Assembly: GCA_030536575.1 (NCBI GenBank)
Contig: JAUNPS010000003.1
Span: 113,400-177,399 of the forward strand
Reading direction: 5' to 3'
Source: Eubacteriales bacterium
GTDB taxonomy: Bacteria; Bacillota; Clostridia; Lachnospirales; Lachnospiraceae
Length of the DNA: 64,000 bases
A program made the translations under genes and the position numbers. Below are positions 1 through 9,164 of this stretch, one piece after another; the first letter of the stretch is position 1; each line of letters starts with the position of its first letter. The notes under the pieces were generated by a model. That model did no database searches. It was not told the DNA's origin and saw only the letters and a program-made list of their open reading frames with translations.

Positions 1-648
1 GACACCAGTAAATGGGTCGGAAACCGCTACGTGGACAAGACCGGAAAGTACGTCAAAGAAGCCGTCAAAGGCAAATGGGTAAAAACCCCCATCGGCACCC
101 GCTATAAGAAGTCGAACGGCACCTACTTAGGCGAAGGAAAATACTACATCGACGGCTATTACTACATGATGGACGGAAACGGCTATCTCTGGAAGAACAC
201 CTGGATTGCCAACGGAAACCGCTGGTACTACTGCGGCAAAACCGGCAAAGTCGCCACGAACAAATGGATCTCCGCCAAGACCCACCCCGCAGACGCCTAC
301 TGGGATGAATTCTTCAAAAGCTTCAAATACCTCTGGGTAAACGAAAAAGGCGAACTGGAAGCCCGGAAGAACAAAACCGTCAAATGGGATCAGGTCCTGG
401 AAGTCTTCATTTCCGCCTCCACGAAACCCGTAGAAGGCAAAGTACGGGAAGGCTACTATTATATCCAGCCGAAAAAAGGAAAAACCGCCTACTATCAGTG
501 GGTAAAGAAAACCGGAAATACCTTTGACGAATACCGTCCTGTCGTAAAAGTCACGAAAAAAGTCAAAGTAGCTTTCGGCCGGGGCGATGCAGACAATCCC
601 TGGTGCATCCAGCTTTACAACTGCAAACTCACCCGGATCGAGAGCTGA
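1..648 (+). CDS. C-terminal part of a cell-wall-binding repeat protein
   Basis: The reading frame is open from base 1, so the N-terminus lies outside the window; 215 residues remain. The visible part carries aromatic/glycine repeats such as GYYYMMDGNGYLWK and NRWYYCGKTGKVATNKW, the pattern of choline-binding-like repeats (CW_binding family) that attach secreted proteins to the Gram-positive wall. The last ~100 residues lose the repeat and are Lys/Tyr-rich without a recognised fold. The catalytic or adhesive part cannot be judged. A strong hairpin follows the stop, so it is probably not co-transcribed with the polysaccharide genes downstream. The family assignment is good; the function is unknown. 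Confidence 0.7.
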   Translation, partial: DTSKWVGNRYVDKTGKYVKEAVKGKWVKTPIGTRYKKSNGTYLGEGKYYIDGYYYMMDGNGYLWKNTWIANGNRWYYCGKTGKVATNKWISAKTHPADAYWDEFFKSFKYLWVNEKGELEARKNKTVKWDQVLEVFISASTKPVEGKVREGYYYIQPKKGKTAYYQWVKKTGNTFDEYRPVVKVTKKVKVAFGRGDADNPWCIQLYNCKLTRIES

Positions 649-671
649 CCATAATCGCGTACACACAAAAG

Positions 672-707
672 AAGAAACTGCCATGAATTTTATGGCAGTT
701 TCTTGCT
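672..707. terminator. Rho-independent terminator
   Basis: A perfect 13-bp stem (672-684 with 692-704) with a 7-base loop and a short T-containing tail. The left arm is preceded by an A-run, so it may act on both strands. It separates the wall-binding gene from the polysaccharide operon. Confidence 0.8.
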
Positions 708-788
708 ATGCAAGCGCCCTTTTTCGCCCGGCCTCCGGCTCATTCCGGAACCGCCGCGCGAAACGAAGGCGCAGAGAAGGAGATTTCT

Positions 789-2246
789 TTGGGAAAAGCA
801 ACTGTAAAACGAAACTACCTGTATAACCTGGCCTACCAGCTTCTGGTCATCTTAACCCCTCTCGTCACAACCCCCTACATCAGCCGCGTGATCGGCGAAA
901 AAGGCATCGGCGCCTTTAGCTGGACCCAGTCCATCTGCACCTATTTCGTGCTGGTGGCCTCCCTTGGCATTTCCATGTACGGCCAGCGGGAGATCGCCTA
1001 TCATCAGGATTCCAGGGAAGAACGCAGCCGGATTTTCGAAGAGCTGCTGATCTTTCGTGGAATCATGGTGACGGCCAGCCTGCTCGTCTATTTCGCACTC
1101 TTTGTCTTCCAGGATCGCTACAGCGACCTGTTTCTGATCCAGAGCCTGGATGTGGTCGCGGTGATCTTCGACATTTCCTGGCTGATGCAGGGCATGGAGG
1201 ACTTTAAGCGGGTCGTGGGCCGGAATGCCCTGGTGAAATGCCTGTCCGTCCTTTGCATCTTCCTGTTCGTCAAAGATGCGGGGGATCTGCCGATTTACGC
1301 CCTGTGCCTGTCCGGTTCCAGCTTCCTGGGGAATCTGTCTCTTTGGATTTATGTCCCGAAGTATGTCAGCTACGTTCCAATAAAAAAACTGCATATCCGG
1401 CGGCACATTGCGCCGACCCTCTACCTGTTTCTGCCCCAGGTGGCGATCCAGGTCTATGCCGTGATGGACAAAACCATGTTAGGCTCCCTGAACGCGGACA
1501 TTGCACAGAACGGCTTCTATACCCAGGCCCAGAAGATCATCAAAGTCTCGCTGGCCGTCGTGACCTCCATGGGAAATGTCATGCTTCCGAGAGTCTCCTA
1601 CATTTTTGCCACCAAAGGGAAAGAAGAAGTGCGCCGCACCATTCTGGGGGCGTTCCGCTTCTCTACCTTTATGGGCTGCGGAATCATGTTCGGGATCATC
1701 GGGATCGCAAAAGGGCTGGTTCCCTGGTTCTACGGTGAGGGCTATGAACCGATTGTCCAGATTTTATACTGTTTAAGCCCGACGATCCTTCTGATTGCCA
1801 CCAGCAATGTTTCCGGCATGCAATGCCTTGTCCCGATGAAAAAGCAAAAAGCCTTTAACACCTCCGTCATCCTGGGTGCAGTCTGCAACCTGATCATCAA
1901 CGCCCTCCTGATCCCGGACTACGGCGCAATCGGCGCCAGCATCGGCACCGTCGCCGCAGAGTTCACCGTCCTGGCCATCCAGCTCTTCAGCCTGCGTTCT
2001 TTCGCACCCATCGGAAAAATTTTGGCCGGAATCGGAAAAAACAGCCTGGCAGGGCTTGTGATGCTGGCTGTTTTATTATATACTGGAACATATTTGCCAA
2101 GCAGCATTCTCAGCACATTGTTGGAAATCGCCCTCGGCTTTGCGGTCTACTGCATCGTCCTGCTTCTGATGCGCGACCAAATGGTAAAAGAAATACTGGA
2201 TAAAGGAGTCGGTCTGATCCGGCGTAAATTGGGGAATACACTATGA
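789..2246 (+). CDS. Polysaccharide flippase (Wzx/MVF-like)
   Basis: A 485-residue multi-spanning membrane protein of the oligosaccharide flippase family, which moves undecaprenyl-linked repeat units across the membrane. The N-terminus NYLYNLAYQLLVILTPLV followed by PYISRVIGEKGIG is the typical opening of this family, and about 12 hydrophobic segments follow. The start is set at TTG 789 because a GAGAAGGAG ribosome site lies just upstream; a longer frame from ATG 708 adds 27 non-hydrophobic residues with no good site. It overlaps the next gene by 4 bp (ATGA), marking it as the first gene of a tightly packed operon. Confidence 0.88.
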   Translation: MGKATVKRNYLYNLAYQLLVILTPLVTTPYISRVIGEKGIGAFSWTQSICTYFVLVASLGISMYGQREIAYHQDSREERSRIFEELLIFRGIMVTASLLVYFALFVFQDRYSDLFLIQSLDVVAVIFDISWLMQGMEDFKRVVGRNALVKCLSVLCIFLFVKDAGDLPIYALCLSGSSFLGNLSLWIYVPKYVSYVPIKKLHIRRHIAPTLYLFLPQVAIQVYAVMDKTMLGSLNADIAQNGFYTQAQKIIKVSLAVVTSMGNVMLPRVSYIFATKGKEEVRRTILGAFRFSTFMGCGIMFGIIGIAKGLVPWFYGEGYEPIVQILYCLSPTILLIATSNVSGMQCLVPMKKQKAFNTSVILGAVCNLIINALLIPDYGAIGASIGTVAAEFTVLAIQLFSLRSFAPIGKILAGIGKNSLAGLVMLAVLLYTGTYLPSSILSTLLEIALGFAVYCIVLLLMRDQMVKEILDKGVGLIRRKLGNTL

Positions 2247-3424
2247 AAATCAAAAAAGCCTGTCTGAATAATTTCTGGTTCCTGTTTGCAGCCTACCTGC
2301 TCTTCTGGGAGCCGGCCTACATCAAAACCCAGCTCTACTGGGCAGATAAAGTCTTCGATGCGGGAAACCTTCTGTTTTTAGCCGTCATCCTGATCTTTTA
2401 TGCAATGGAGCGGAAAATCAGCCGCTTTGACATTGCCCTTGCCTGTATGGGCGTCATCCTGATGGCCTCCACGATCTTCCACCAGGGACCCATCTGGAAA
2501 TGCCTGAAATACCTTTGGCCCATAGCGGCAGTATGCCTGCTTACCGAGATGGCCGCGAAAGAAAATCCGGATCTCATGATCCGGGCGCAATATTACATGT
2601 GTTACCTGCAAGTGGCGATCAACACCCTGACCGTAGCCCTTTTGCCCGATGGACTCTATAAAGCCAACGACAATGAGCGCCAGTTCTGGCTGGGGAACGA
2701 GAATGTCTTCATCGTAACGATCCTCGCCGGTCTCTGCGTCGGCTACTTAGATGTCCTGCGGCGAAAGAAAAAAATAACCCTGGACTACCTGGTGTTCGCG
2801 GCCCTGAGCCTCTGGTCTGTGGTTCTGGTCTGGTCGGCAACGGCCCTGATCGGCCTGACCATCTTTGCGGCGGCTCTGGTCTGCAGCTACCTGATCTCCT
2901 GGAAATGGCTTTATAAGCTGAAAACTTACATAGCCGTCTGGTGCGCCGGCTTTTTCGGGATCACGATCTTCCGGCTTCAGTATCTGTTTAAACCGATCAT
3001 CGTGAACCTCCTTCACAAAAAACTGAACCTGACCAAACGCACCAAGCTTTGGGATTACATCCTGGAAGCCATCAAAGAATCCCCGGTCTGGGGCTACGGC
3101 GTGGAGACGGCGGAGAGCTTCAGCGAGAAGCTGGGCGGCGACCCTCACTGGGTTCATGCGCATAATTACATCCTGGAACTGCTGATCAAGGGCGGCGTTC
3201 TGGTGCTCGCGGCTTTTCTGGCCCTGCTCTTCTTCACGGCTCAGAAACTGGACAAATGCATCGAACACCGGGAAGCGAAAGTGATCAGTATCTCCCTGCT
3301 GGCCTATTTCATTGTATTTATCGGGGACTGCTTCGAAATGCGGACGCTGTTTTATATGATCCTGGCACTGGGATTTTCCTGTGAATATCTGATTCCGGAA
3401 CGGAGAGGGGAGAAAACGGTATGA
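2243..3424 (+). CDS. O-antigen ligase/Wzy-like polysaccharide polymerase
   Basis: A 393-residue integral membrane protein with about ten hydrophobic segments. The region near residues 265-315 (TKLWDYILEAIKESPVWGYG, then HAHNYILELLIKGG) matches the periplasmic-loop signature of O-antigen ligases and polymerases, including the conserved His-x-His-Asn. It probably polymerises the repeat units delivered by the adjacent flippase. It overlaps the flippase by 4 bp and the following glycosyltransferase by 4 bp, so translation is likely coupled. Ligase and polymerase cannot be separated from sequence alone; context favours a polymerase. Confidence 0.82.
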   Translation: MKIKKACLNNFWFLFAAYLLFWEPAYIKTQLYWADKVFDAGNLLFLAVILIFYAMERKISRFDIALACMGVILMASTIFHQGPIWKCLKYLWPIAAVCLLTEMAAKENPDLMIRAQYYMCYLQVAINTLTVALLPDGLYKANDNERQFWLGNENVFIVTILAGLCVGYLDVLRRKKKITLDYLVFAALSLWSVVLVWSATALIGLTIFAAALVCSYLISWKWLYKLKTYIAVWCAGFFGITIFRLQYLFKPIIVNLLHKKLNLTKRTKLWDYILEAIKESPVWGYGVETAESFSEKLGGDPHWVHAHNYILELLIKGGVLVLAAFLALLFFTAQKLDKCIEHREAKVISISLLAYFIVFIGDCFEMRTLFYMILALGFSCEYLIPERRGEKTV

Positions 3425-4377
3425 GTGAAGTCCTTTCGGTAATCGTCCCCGTTTACAATGGGGAGAAAACCCTGCGCAGATGCGTGGAAAGTTTAAGAAC
3501 CCAGACCTATCCGAATCTGGAGATCCTGGTGATCGACGACGGTTCCACGGATGGAACCCCGGCAATTTGTGACGAATACGAAACAATTCCCGAAATCCGG
3601 GTGATCCATCAGGAAAACCGCGGCCTCGCAGCCACCCGAAACCGGGGAATCCTGGAAGCCAAAGGAGACTATATCGGTTTTTGCGACGCCGACGATTTCG
3701 TCCATCCGGCCATGTTTGCAGAACTGTACCGGATTTTGAAGGAAGCAAAGGCAGAGATCTCCGTATGCGGCTACGTGCGCGCGCCGGAAGGGGCCGGGGA
3801 ACTGGCTGCTCCGGAAGAAATGGAAACTTACCGCGTCTATCCCGCGAAAAAAGCGCTGGAAAAACTGTTAAAAGGCGAAGAACCCTTAAAAAGCTACGCC
3901 TGGAATAAACTGTACAAAAAAGAACTCTTCCGTAAAATCCGCTACCCGGAGGGCAAAAACTTCGAAGACCAGTTTGTGACCTGGCGCCTGTTCGGCAAGG
4001 CCGAAAAAATCGCGGCCATGGACTGGAAAGGGTATTATTATGTGGATAACCCGGAGAGTATCACGAACCGGAAGTGGAATCCAAAGGAACTGGATTACCT
4101 GGAAGCCTGGGAAGAGATCCTGCGCTTCTTTAAAGGGAAAAACGAAGGCTTTGCCAGGCTAGCGGCCGACCAGCTCGTATCCGCCGCCATCTACACGGAG
4201 AGCCGGATGAAAAAAGCCGGGATCACCGACCGGCAGGCGAAGGAGAAGATCCGCCGCTACATTGCAGAAAACGCAGAAGGATACGCCAGAAGCCAGATTG
4301 CCGCCGCTACGCCGAAACGGAAAGCCTATGCGGTTCTGATGGGGCTTACCTGGCGCATGACCGGAGAAAAACGATGA
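3421..4377 (+). CDS. Family 2 glycosyltransferase
   Basis: A 318-residue cytosolic GT-A glycosyltransferase. The start SVIVPVYNGEKTLRRCVESL, DDGS at residues 39-42 and DADD at 89-92 are the nucleotide-sugar and metal-binding motifs of GT2 enzymes. The C-terminal part is typical of capsule and wall GT2 proteins. Acceptor and donor sugars cannot be deduced. It overlaps both neighbours by 4 bp within the polysaccharide operon. Confidence 0.9.
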   Translation: MSEVLSVIVPVYNGEKTLRRCVESLRTQTYPNLEILVIDDGSTDGTPAICDEYETIPEIRVIHQENRGLAATRNRGILEAKGDYIGFCDADDFVHPAMFAELYRILKEAKAEISVCGYVRAPEGAGELAAPEEMETYRVYPAKKALEKLLKGEEPLKSYAWNKLYKKELFRKIRYPEGKNFEDQFVTWRLFGKAEKIAAMDWKGYYYVDNPESITNRKWNPKELDYLEAWEEILRFFKGKNEGFARLAADQLVSAAIYTESRMKKAGITDRQAKEKIRRYIAENAEGYARSQIAAATPKRKAYAVLMGLTWRMTGEKR

Positions 4378-5318
4378 TTTATGTGGAAATGAACGGGAGA
4401 CTCGGAAACCAGATGTTTCGCTACGCCTTTGCCAGAAGGCTGCAGCTGGAAAGCCCGGACGGGAAGGAACCTCTGGCCTTCGATTTCTCCAATATTTATG
4501 CGGAAAAAAAGAAAGACGAGATGCCTGGCTGGGAGGATTCCCTCCGGCATTTCCAGGTGGTTCCCTACGAAGAATACAAAAAAGAGGGAAAACTAATCTG
4601 GAATGAGACGAATCCGGGAGAAAAAGCCGTACTTGCCCTGGCGATGGCGGGAGACCGCCTGGTGCGGAAAAAAGGGACGAATGCCCGGCTAAGCTGGCGG
4701 AAACATTTTTTTAAATGGCAGAATGCCCATGGAATCTATCAGATTTTTGTGGGGTATGATTATCCTTTCCAGTGGGTGAAAAAAGAAAATAAGATTGTGG
4801 CAGGGCCTTTTGAGTGCGCCAGATACTGCGAAGAGATCCGGGATGTCCTGGTGCGGGAGTTTACGCCGAAATATCCGGTTCTGGAGAAAAATCAGGCTTT
4901 TTTTGAGAAAATCAGGACGACGAATTCTGTCTGCATCACGATCCGGAGGGGAAATTATCTGCAGTACAAGGCACTGGATGTCTGTACGGTGGATTATTTC
5001 CGGCGCGCAGTGGAAAAAATGCGGGAATTGGTGAAAGATCCGGTCTTTTTTGTCTTTTCCGACGAAATCGGCTGGGCGAAAGAAAACCTTCCCATTGACG
5101 GGGAAGTGTATTATGAGACCGGGGACGATCCAGTGTGGGAGAAACTGCGGCTGATGTATTCCTGCAAACATTTCATTATCTCAAACAGCACCTTTAGCTG
5201 GTGGGCGCAGTTCCTGGGGCAGGCGCCGGAAAAAGAAGTCATTGCACCAAAACCCTGGTTCCACGGAGAATATCAGCCGCCTCTCTATGAGAAGGGCTGG
5301 CATGTACTGGAGGTGTAA
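4374..5318 (+). CDS. GT11 family alpha-1,2-fucosyltransferase-like protein
   Basis: 314 residues with the GT11 hallmarks: MNGRLGNQMFRYAFARRL at the N-terminus, CITIRRGNYL as the donor-binding Arg-Arg motif, PVFFVFSDEIGWAKENL, and ISNSTFSWWAQFLG near the C-terminus. The family transfers fucose in alpha-1,2 linkage from GDP-fucose to galactose-type acceptors. In the Arg-Arg motif the His of the usual HxRRGDY is Thr and the Asp is Asn, so donor use should not be taken for granted. No GDP-fucose synthesis genes are in the window. It is coupled to the preceding GT2 by a 4-bp overlap. Confidence 0.88.
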   Translation: MIYVEMNGRLGNQMFRYAFARRLQLESPDGKEPLAFDFSNIYAEKKKDEMPGWEDSLRHFQVVPYEEYKKEGKLIWNETNPGEKAVLALAMAGDRLVRKKGTNARLSWRKHFFKWQNAHGIYQIFVGYDYPFQWVKKENKIVAGPFECARYCEEIRDVLVREFTPKYPVLEKNQAFFEKIRTTNSVCITIRRGNYLQYKALDVCTVDYFRRAVEKMRELVKDPVFFVFSDEIGWAKENLPIDGEVYYETGDDPVWEKLRLMYSCKHFIISNSTFSWWAQFLGQAPEKEVIAPKPWFHGEYQPPLYEKGWHVLEV

Positions 5319-5320
5319 AA

Positions 5321-6160
5321 ATGGAAACGCAGGTTGAAATCAAAGAAATCCAGAAGTGCTGTCTGGAAATTGTAAAAGACATTGACCGGGTCTGCAGGGA
5401 GCATGGAATCCGTTATTCGCTGTGCGGCGGTTCCGTGATCGGCGCGCATCTGTACCAGGGCTTCATCCCATGGGACGATGACATTGACCTGATGATGACC
5501 CGGAAACATTATGATAAATTTCTGGAAGTGTATCCGAAATACGGGAATCCCCGCTACCATCTGCATCACTACAGCACCGATGGGGTGCAGAATCTTCCGG
5601 CTCTGTTTTCCAGAGTCGAAGACCGGCATACCCGCATGACGGAAGAAATCGCGCAAGGCGTCCGGAATGGACACGTTTTTGTCGATATTACCGTATTTGA
5701 CAACATATCTGGTAAATGTTATAATCAGTTCATCCATGTGTATAACGCTTATATCTATACGTTTTTGTACCGGATGAACGGGATGACGCCGGGAACGGGC
5801 TGGAAACAGTTTCTTTTTGGGCTGCTCCCGAAAAAAGTGGACGAAAACCGGCTTCGAAAACGCTACGAAGCCTTTGAAAATACATGCCGCAGGCACACGT
5901 ATCGAAGAAAAGCAAAATACTGTGCCGAACTTTTATCCGCGGCCTACTCCGGGATTCTCTACGAGCCGCGCATTTTTAAACGCTACACGGAGATTCCCTT
6001 CGAGAGCGAGAAGCTGATGATCGTGAAAGATTACATGGATTATCTCTTTATGCGGTATGGAAAACGGGAGTTTGTAAAGGAAATGCCGGATCAGGACAGG
6101 CAGAAGCCTCACATCCGGGAATTTTCCGTGATAGAGGACGAAACGGATGAAACCCATTGA
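5321..6160 (+). CDS. LicD-family phosphotransferase
   Basis: 279 residues of the LicD/FKTN family, which transfer phosphocholine or a similar phospho-substituent from a CDP donor onto cell-surface glycans. The defining nucleotidyltransferase-like motif is clear: CGGSVIGAHLYQGFIPWDDD, with acidic residues 52-54 and Asp56. It lies 2 bp after the fucosyltransferase and overlaps the next GT2 by 14 bp. No choline uptake or CTP:phosphocholine genes (licA-C) are nearby, so the substituent is uncertain. Confidence 0.88.
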   Translation: METQVEIKEIQKCCLEIVKDIDRVCREHGIRYSLCGGSVIGAHLYQGFIPWDDDIDLMMTRKHYDKFLEVYPKYGNPRYHLHHYSTDGVQNLPALFSRVEDRHTRMTEEIAQGVRNGHVFVDITVFDNISGKCYNQFIHVYNAYIYTFLYRMNGMTPGTGWKQFLFGLLPKKVDENRLRKRYEAFENTCRRHTYRRKAKYCAELLSAAYSGILYEPRIFKRYTEIPFESEKLMIVKDYMDYLFMRYGKREFVKEMPDQDRQKPHIREFSVIEDETDETH

Positions 6161-7184
6161 TTTTTCCCTGGTGATCCCGGTCTATAACACACCGGAGCCT
6201 TATCTTGCCAAATGTCTGGAAAGCATTTTGACCAATCAGGCCAGCAGTTACGAGATCTTGCTGGTAGACGACGGAAGCGGCGAACAGACAGCAGGATTCC
6301 TGAAAAAAATGGAACAGACGCACGCCTGCATCCGGGTGCTTCGCCAGGAAAATAAAGGCGTTTCCGCTGCCAGAAACTATGGATTAACCGAAGCGAGAGG
6401 GGAATTTGTATCTTTCGCAGACTCCGATGACCTGCTGGTCCCCGGAATTTTGGATAAGCTCCTTCCTATCTTAGAAACCTACCGGCCAGACCTGCTCATT
6501 ACCCAGATTTCCAGAGAGGTGCGCCATTCCATGGAACAGCCGGAGCTGGAAATCGGCGGCGAATCCCTGAAACAGGACTTGCGGGAATACTACCTGACCA
6601 TGAACCATCCTGGCTGGAAGCGAAAAGACGCCTGGATAAACCGTGCTCCCCACGGACGCTTTGTAAAGCGGGAACTGGCGCTAAAGACGCCGTTTCGGGA
6701 GGGCATTTTCTTCGGCGAAGACGTACTGTGGAACTTCGACCTGCTGACGGAGGCCAGGAAGATCCTGCTTTACCTGGGGCAGGGCTATTGCTACCAGGAA
6801 GTGGATTTTTCGGCCACCCAGAGCTACCGGCCGGATTTCCCGGCGGAAGTGCGGACGCTGCTTTTGCTGTACCAGAAAGAAATGCGCCATTGGCCGGAAG
6901 AATTAAAGCCCCATTACTGGACGGCGGCCCTGGAGTATTTTACGATTCTGATGCGTGTCTACGTGTTCGCAGGAGAGGGGAAGCCCAAAGAGAAATTTGC
7001 GAAAGAAATGCGCACAGGATACTGGCAGGACGTTTTTCGGAATGTACAGCCAGCGGGACTGCCCCGCCGTTATCAGTGGACAGCCCTTTTAGGAAAATAC
7101 CGTCTCTATGGGGCCATTTACGGAACCTTTGCGGCCTACCATGACAGGAGAAAAAAATGGAAAAACATGCAATCGTCATCGTGA
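6147..7184 (+). CDS. Family 2 glycosyltransferase
   Basis: 345 residues. SLVIPVYNTPEPYLAKCLES, DDGS at 41-44 and an SDSDD-like second acidic motif (FADSDDLL) identify a GT-A family 2 enzyme. It overlaps licD by 14 bp and the following GT2 by 28 bp, an unusually compact arrangement that implies coupled translation. The specific linkage formed is not predictable. Confidence 0.88.
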   Translation: MKPIDFSLVIPVYNTPEPYLAKCLESILTNQASSYEILLVDDGSGEQTAGFLKKMEQTHACIRVLRQENKGVSAARNYGLTEARGEFVSFADSDDLLVPGILDKLLPILETYRPDLLITQISREVRHSMEQPELEIGGESLKQDLREYYLTMNHPGWKRKDAWINRAPHGRFVKRELALKTPFREGIFFGEDVLWNFDLLTEARKILLYLGQGYCYQEVDFSATQSYRPDFPAEVRTLLLLYQKEMRHWPEELKPHYWTAALEYFTILMRVYVFAGEGKPKEKFAKEMRTGYWQDVFRNVQPAGLPRRYQWTALLGKYRLYGAIYGTFAAYHDRRKKWKNMQSSS

Positions 7185-8068
7185 CCTATAACCGGGCCGC
7201 GCTTTTGAAAGAATGTCTGGAAGCCGTGGAATCCCAGACCCGGCCTTACGACCGGATTGTGGTCATTGATAACGCCAGCAGCGACGGGACGGAAGCCCTG
7301 CTGAAAACGAAACGCGAAAAGCCGGCGTACCACATTTACCGGGAACCGAAAAATACCGGAGGCGCAGGCGGCTTTGCACGCGGTGTCCGGGAAGCCTATG
7401 CTACCGGGGCGGACTGGGTGACGATTATCGATGACGACGCCATTCTGGAACCGGATTTTCTGGAGACGATCTGCGCCGCCCAGGAAACCTGCCGGGGGCA
7501 GTCTTTGTGTTACGCGGGCGTTCCGCTGACAAACGGCATCCGGCCGGGCCATCGCAGGCGCGTCCTGGGAAAACGCATCAAAAAAGAAAAAGCCGTTCCG
7601 GTTTCCGAGTATGAACAGGAATTTTTTACCTGCGACATTGCATCCTTCTGCGGGCTGGTCGTCCACCGGGATGTCATTGCCAAAGTGGGCTTTCCGGAGG
7701 GACGCTTCTTTATCTGGTACGACGATACGGAATATTGTCTGCGGATCGCGAAAGAGACGAAGATCATAAATGTAAACCGCGCGGTCATCCAGCATAAAGT
7801 ACCGCCGTCTGCACCGATGGAAGGGTTTGTGAGCTGGAAAGATTATTACGGCATCCGGAACCGTATCTATATGGCAAAAAAACATTACGGAATGGAAACC
7901 GTGGTCTATATTACGGTGAAAAAAATATTCCGCTGCCTGCTGGAGTGCGGAAAGCTCCTTGCGAAGAAAAAGGGCAAAGAAGCGCGGAAAGAAGCGGCTC
8001 TGTACCGGGACGCCATCCGGGATGGGATCGGCGGAAAGCTGGGCGTGAATGTCCGCTATTACCCCTAA
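7157..8068 (+). CDS. GlfT2/RfbF-like family 2 glycosyltransferase
   Basis: 303 residues with VIVTYNRAALLKECLEAV, NTGGAGGF at 66-73, DDD at 92-94 and a WYDDTEYCLRI segment. The NTGGAGGF plus W-x-D-D-x-E pair is characteristic of galactofuranosyl- and rhamnosyltransferases of the GlfT2/RfbF/WbbL group. Either donor is possible; no UDP-galactopyranose mutase is in the window. Member of the polysaccharide operon. Confidence 0.85.
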   Translation: MEKHAIVIVTYNRAALLKECLEAVESQTRPYDRIVVIDNASSDGTEALLKTKREKPAYHIYREPKNTGGAGGFARGVREAYATGADWVTIIDDDAILEPDFLETICAAQETCRGQSLCYAGVPLTNGIRPGHRRRVLGKRIKKEKAVPVSEYEQEFFTCDIASFCGLVVHRDVIAKVGFPEGRFFIWYDDTEYCLRIAKETKIINVNRAVIQHKVPPSAPMEGFVSWKDYYGIRNRIYMAKKHYGMETVVYITVKKIFRCLLECGKLLAKKKGKEARKEAALYRDAIRDGIGGKLGVNVRYYP

Positions 8069-8095
8069 AGGGAGTAAACGCACAGGGAGGAAGAA

Positions 8096-9154
8096 ATGTT
8101 CGAAACTGTTTGGAGTATTCTGGGAATGGGAATTTACCTGGTTCTTCTTCCCTTTCTATATGGAAGTCTGCTTTGCAAAAACAGCCGCAGGGGCGAATGG
8201 ATTTCCCGTTACGTCTATGGGATGCTTGGTATGATGGCAGTCTTCCAGATCGCATGCGTTCCGCTGGTTCTGACCCACCGGGCGCTTCACGAGGCGGTCA
8301 TTCTGTGGCATATCCTGCTTGTGCTGTCCGGAATTTTCCTGTGGAAGGGAAAGAAAAAGCCGCAGGGCGTGAAACGGATCCGCAGGAAAAAATGGACGGT
8401 TGAGGAAGGCGTCCTGCTTGCCGCAGTGCTGGCATTGCTCGCGGTACAGTGCGCGGCATACGTGTTTGGAACGCATATCGATGACGACGACGCACGCTAT
8501 GTGGCAAACGCTGTGGCGGCTTATGAGACGGATACGATGTACTATTATCATCCGAATACGGGCGAACCGATGGACTATTTCATGGGTGAGATCGGAAAGG
8601 AAACGACGTCGCCGATGATGATGTTCTACGCGGCAGTCAGCTTTTTGGTGCGGGTTCACCCCACGATCCTGATCCACACGGTTTGGGCTGTGGTCTGGCT
8701 GCTGGTGAGCTATGGCGTATACTGGATGATCTCCGGCTGCTTCTATCCGGAGAACCGGCGAAACCGGCTGGTATTTCTGATCTTTGCGATGGTTTTGCAG
8801 ATCTTCGGAAACACGAGCATTTACACGTCGCAGACCTTTTTGCTGACCCGGCTCTGGCAGGGGAAAGCCCTGGTTCCTGCGGTGTTTGCACCTTTTTTCC
8901 TGCACTTATTCCTGCGGCGCTTTGGAGGGACAAAGGAAGCCTGGTATCGGGATCTTGTGCTTGCGAACCTGGCGGCCTGCCTGTGTTCCGGGATGGGCGT
9001 GTATCTGTCTGCGGTACTGGCGGTGGTGATCGTGCTGGTGACGGCCGTGCGCGAAAAAAGCCTGGGAACCTTTATAAAGGGATGTTTCTGCTGTGTGCCG
9101 AACGCCGTCTATACGGGCCTGTATATTCTGGTGCATCTGGTGCTGATACGTTAG
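8096..9154 (+). CDS. DUF6077-like membrane protein, N-terminal part
   Basis: 352 residues with about nine hydrophobic segments. The extracytoplasmic stretch THIDDDDARYVANAVAAYE, followed by TDTMYYYHPNTG, matches the conserved acidic motif of DUF6077 membrane proteins found in Gram-positive surface-polysaccharide loci. The frame ends at TAG 9152-9154 directly after a hydrophobic segment, and the next ORF, in another frame, begins with two more segments and carries what looks like the rest of the family. A split or frameshifted gene is therefore likely, though the downstream ORF has its own ribosome site. The role may be GT-C-like but is unproven. Confidence 0.7.
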   Translation: MFETVWSILGMGIYLVLLPFLYGSLLCKNSRRGEWISRYVYGMLGMMAVFQIACVPLVLTHRALHEAVILWHILLVLSGIFLWKGKKKPQGVKRIRRKKWTVEEGVLLAAVLALLAVQCAAYVFGTHIDDDDARYVANAVAAYETDTMYYYHPNTGEPMDYFMGEIGKETTSPMMMFYAAVSFLVRVHPTILIHTVWAVVWLLVSYGVYWMISGCFYPENRRNRLVFLIFAMVLQIFGNTSIYTSQTFLLTRLWQGKALVPAVFAPFFLHLFLRRFGGTKEAWYRDLVLANLAACLCSGMGVYLSAVLAVVIVLVTAVREKSLGTFIKGCFCCVPNAVYTGLYILVHLVLIR

Positions 9155-9164
9155 AAGGAGAGTC

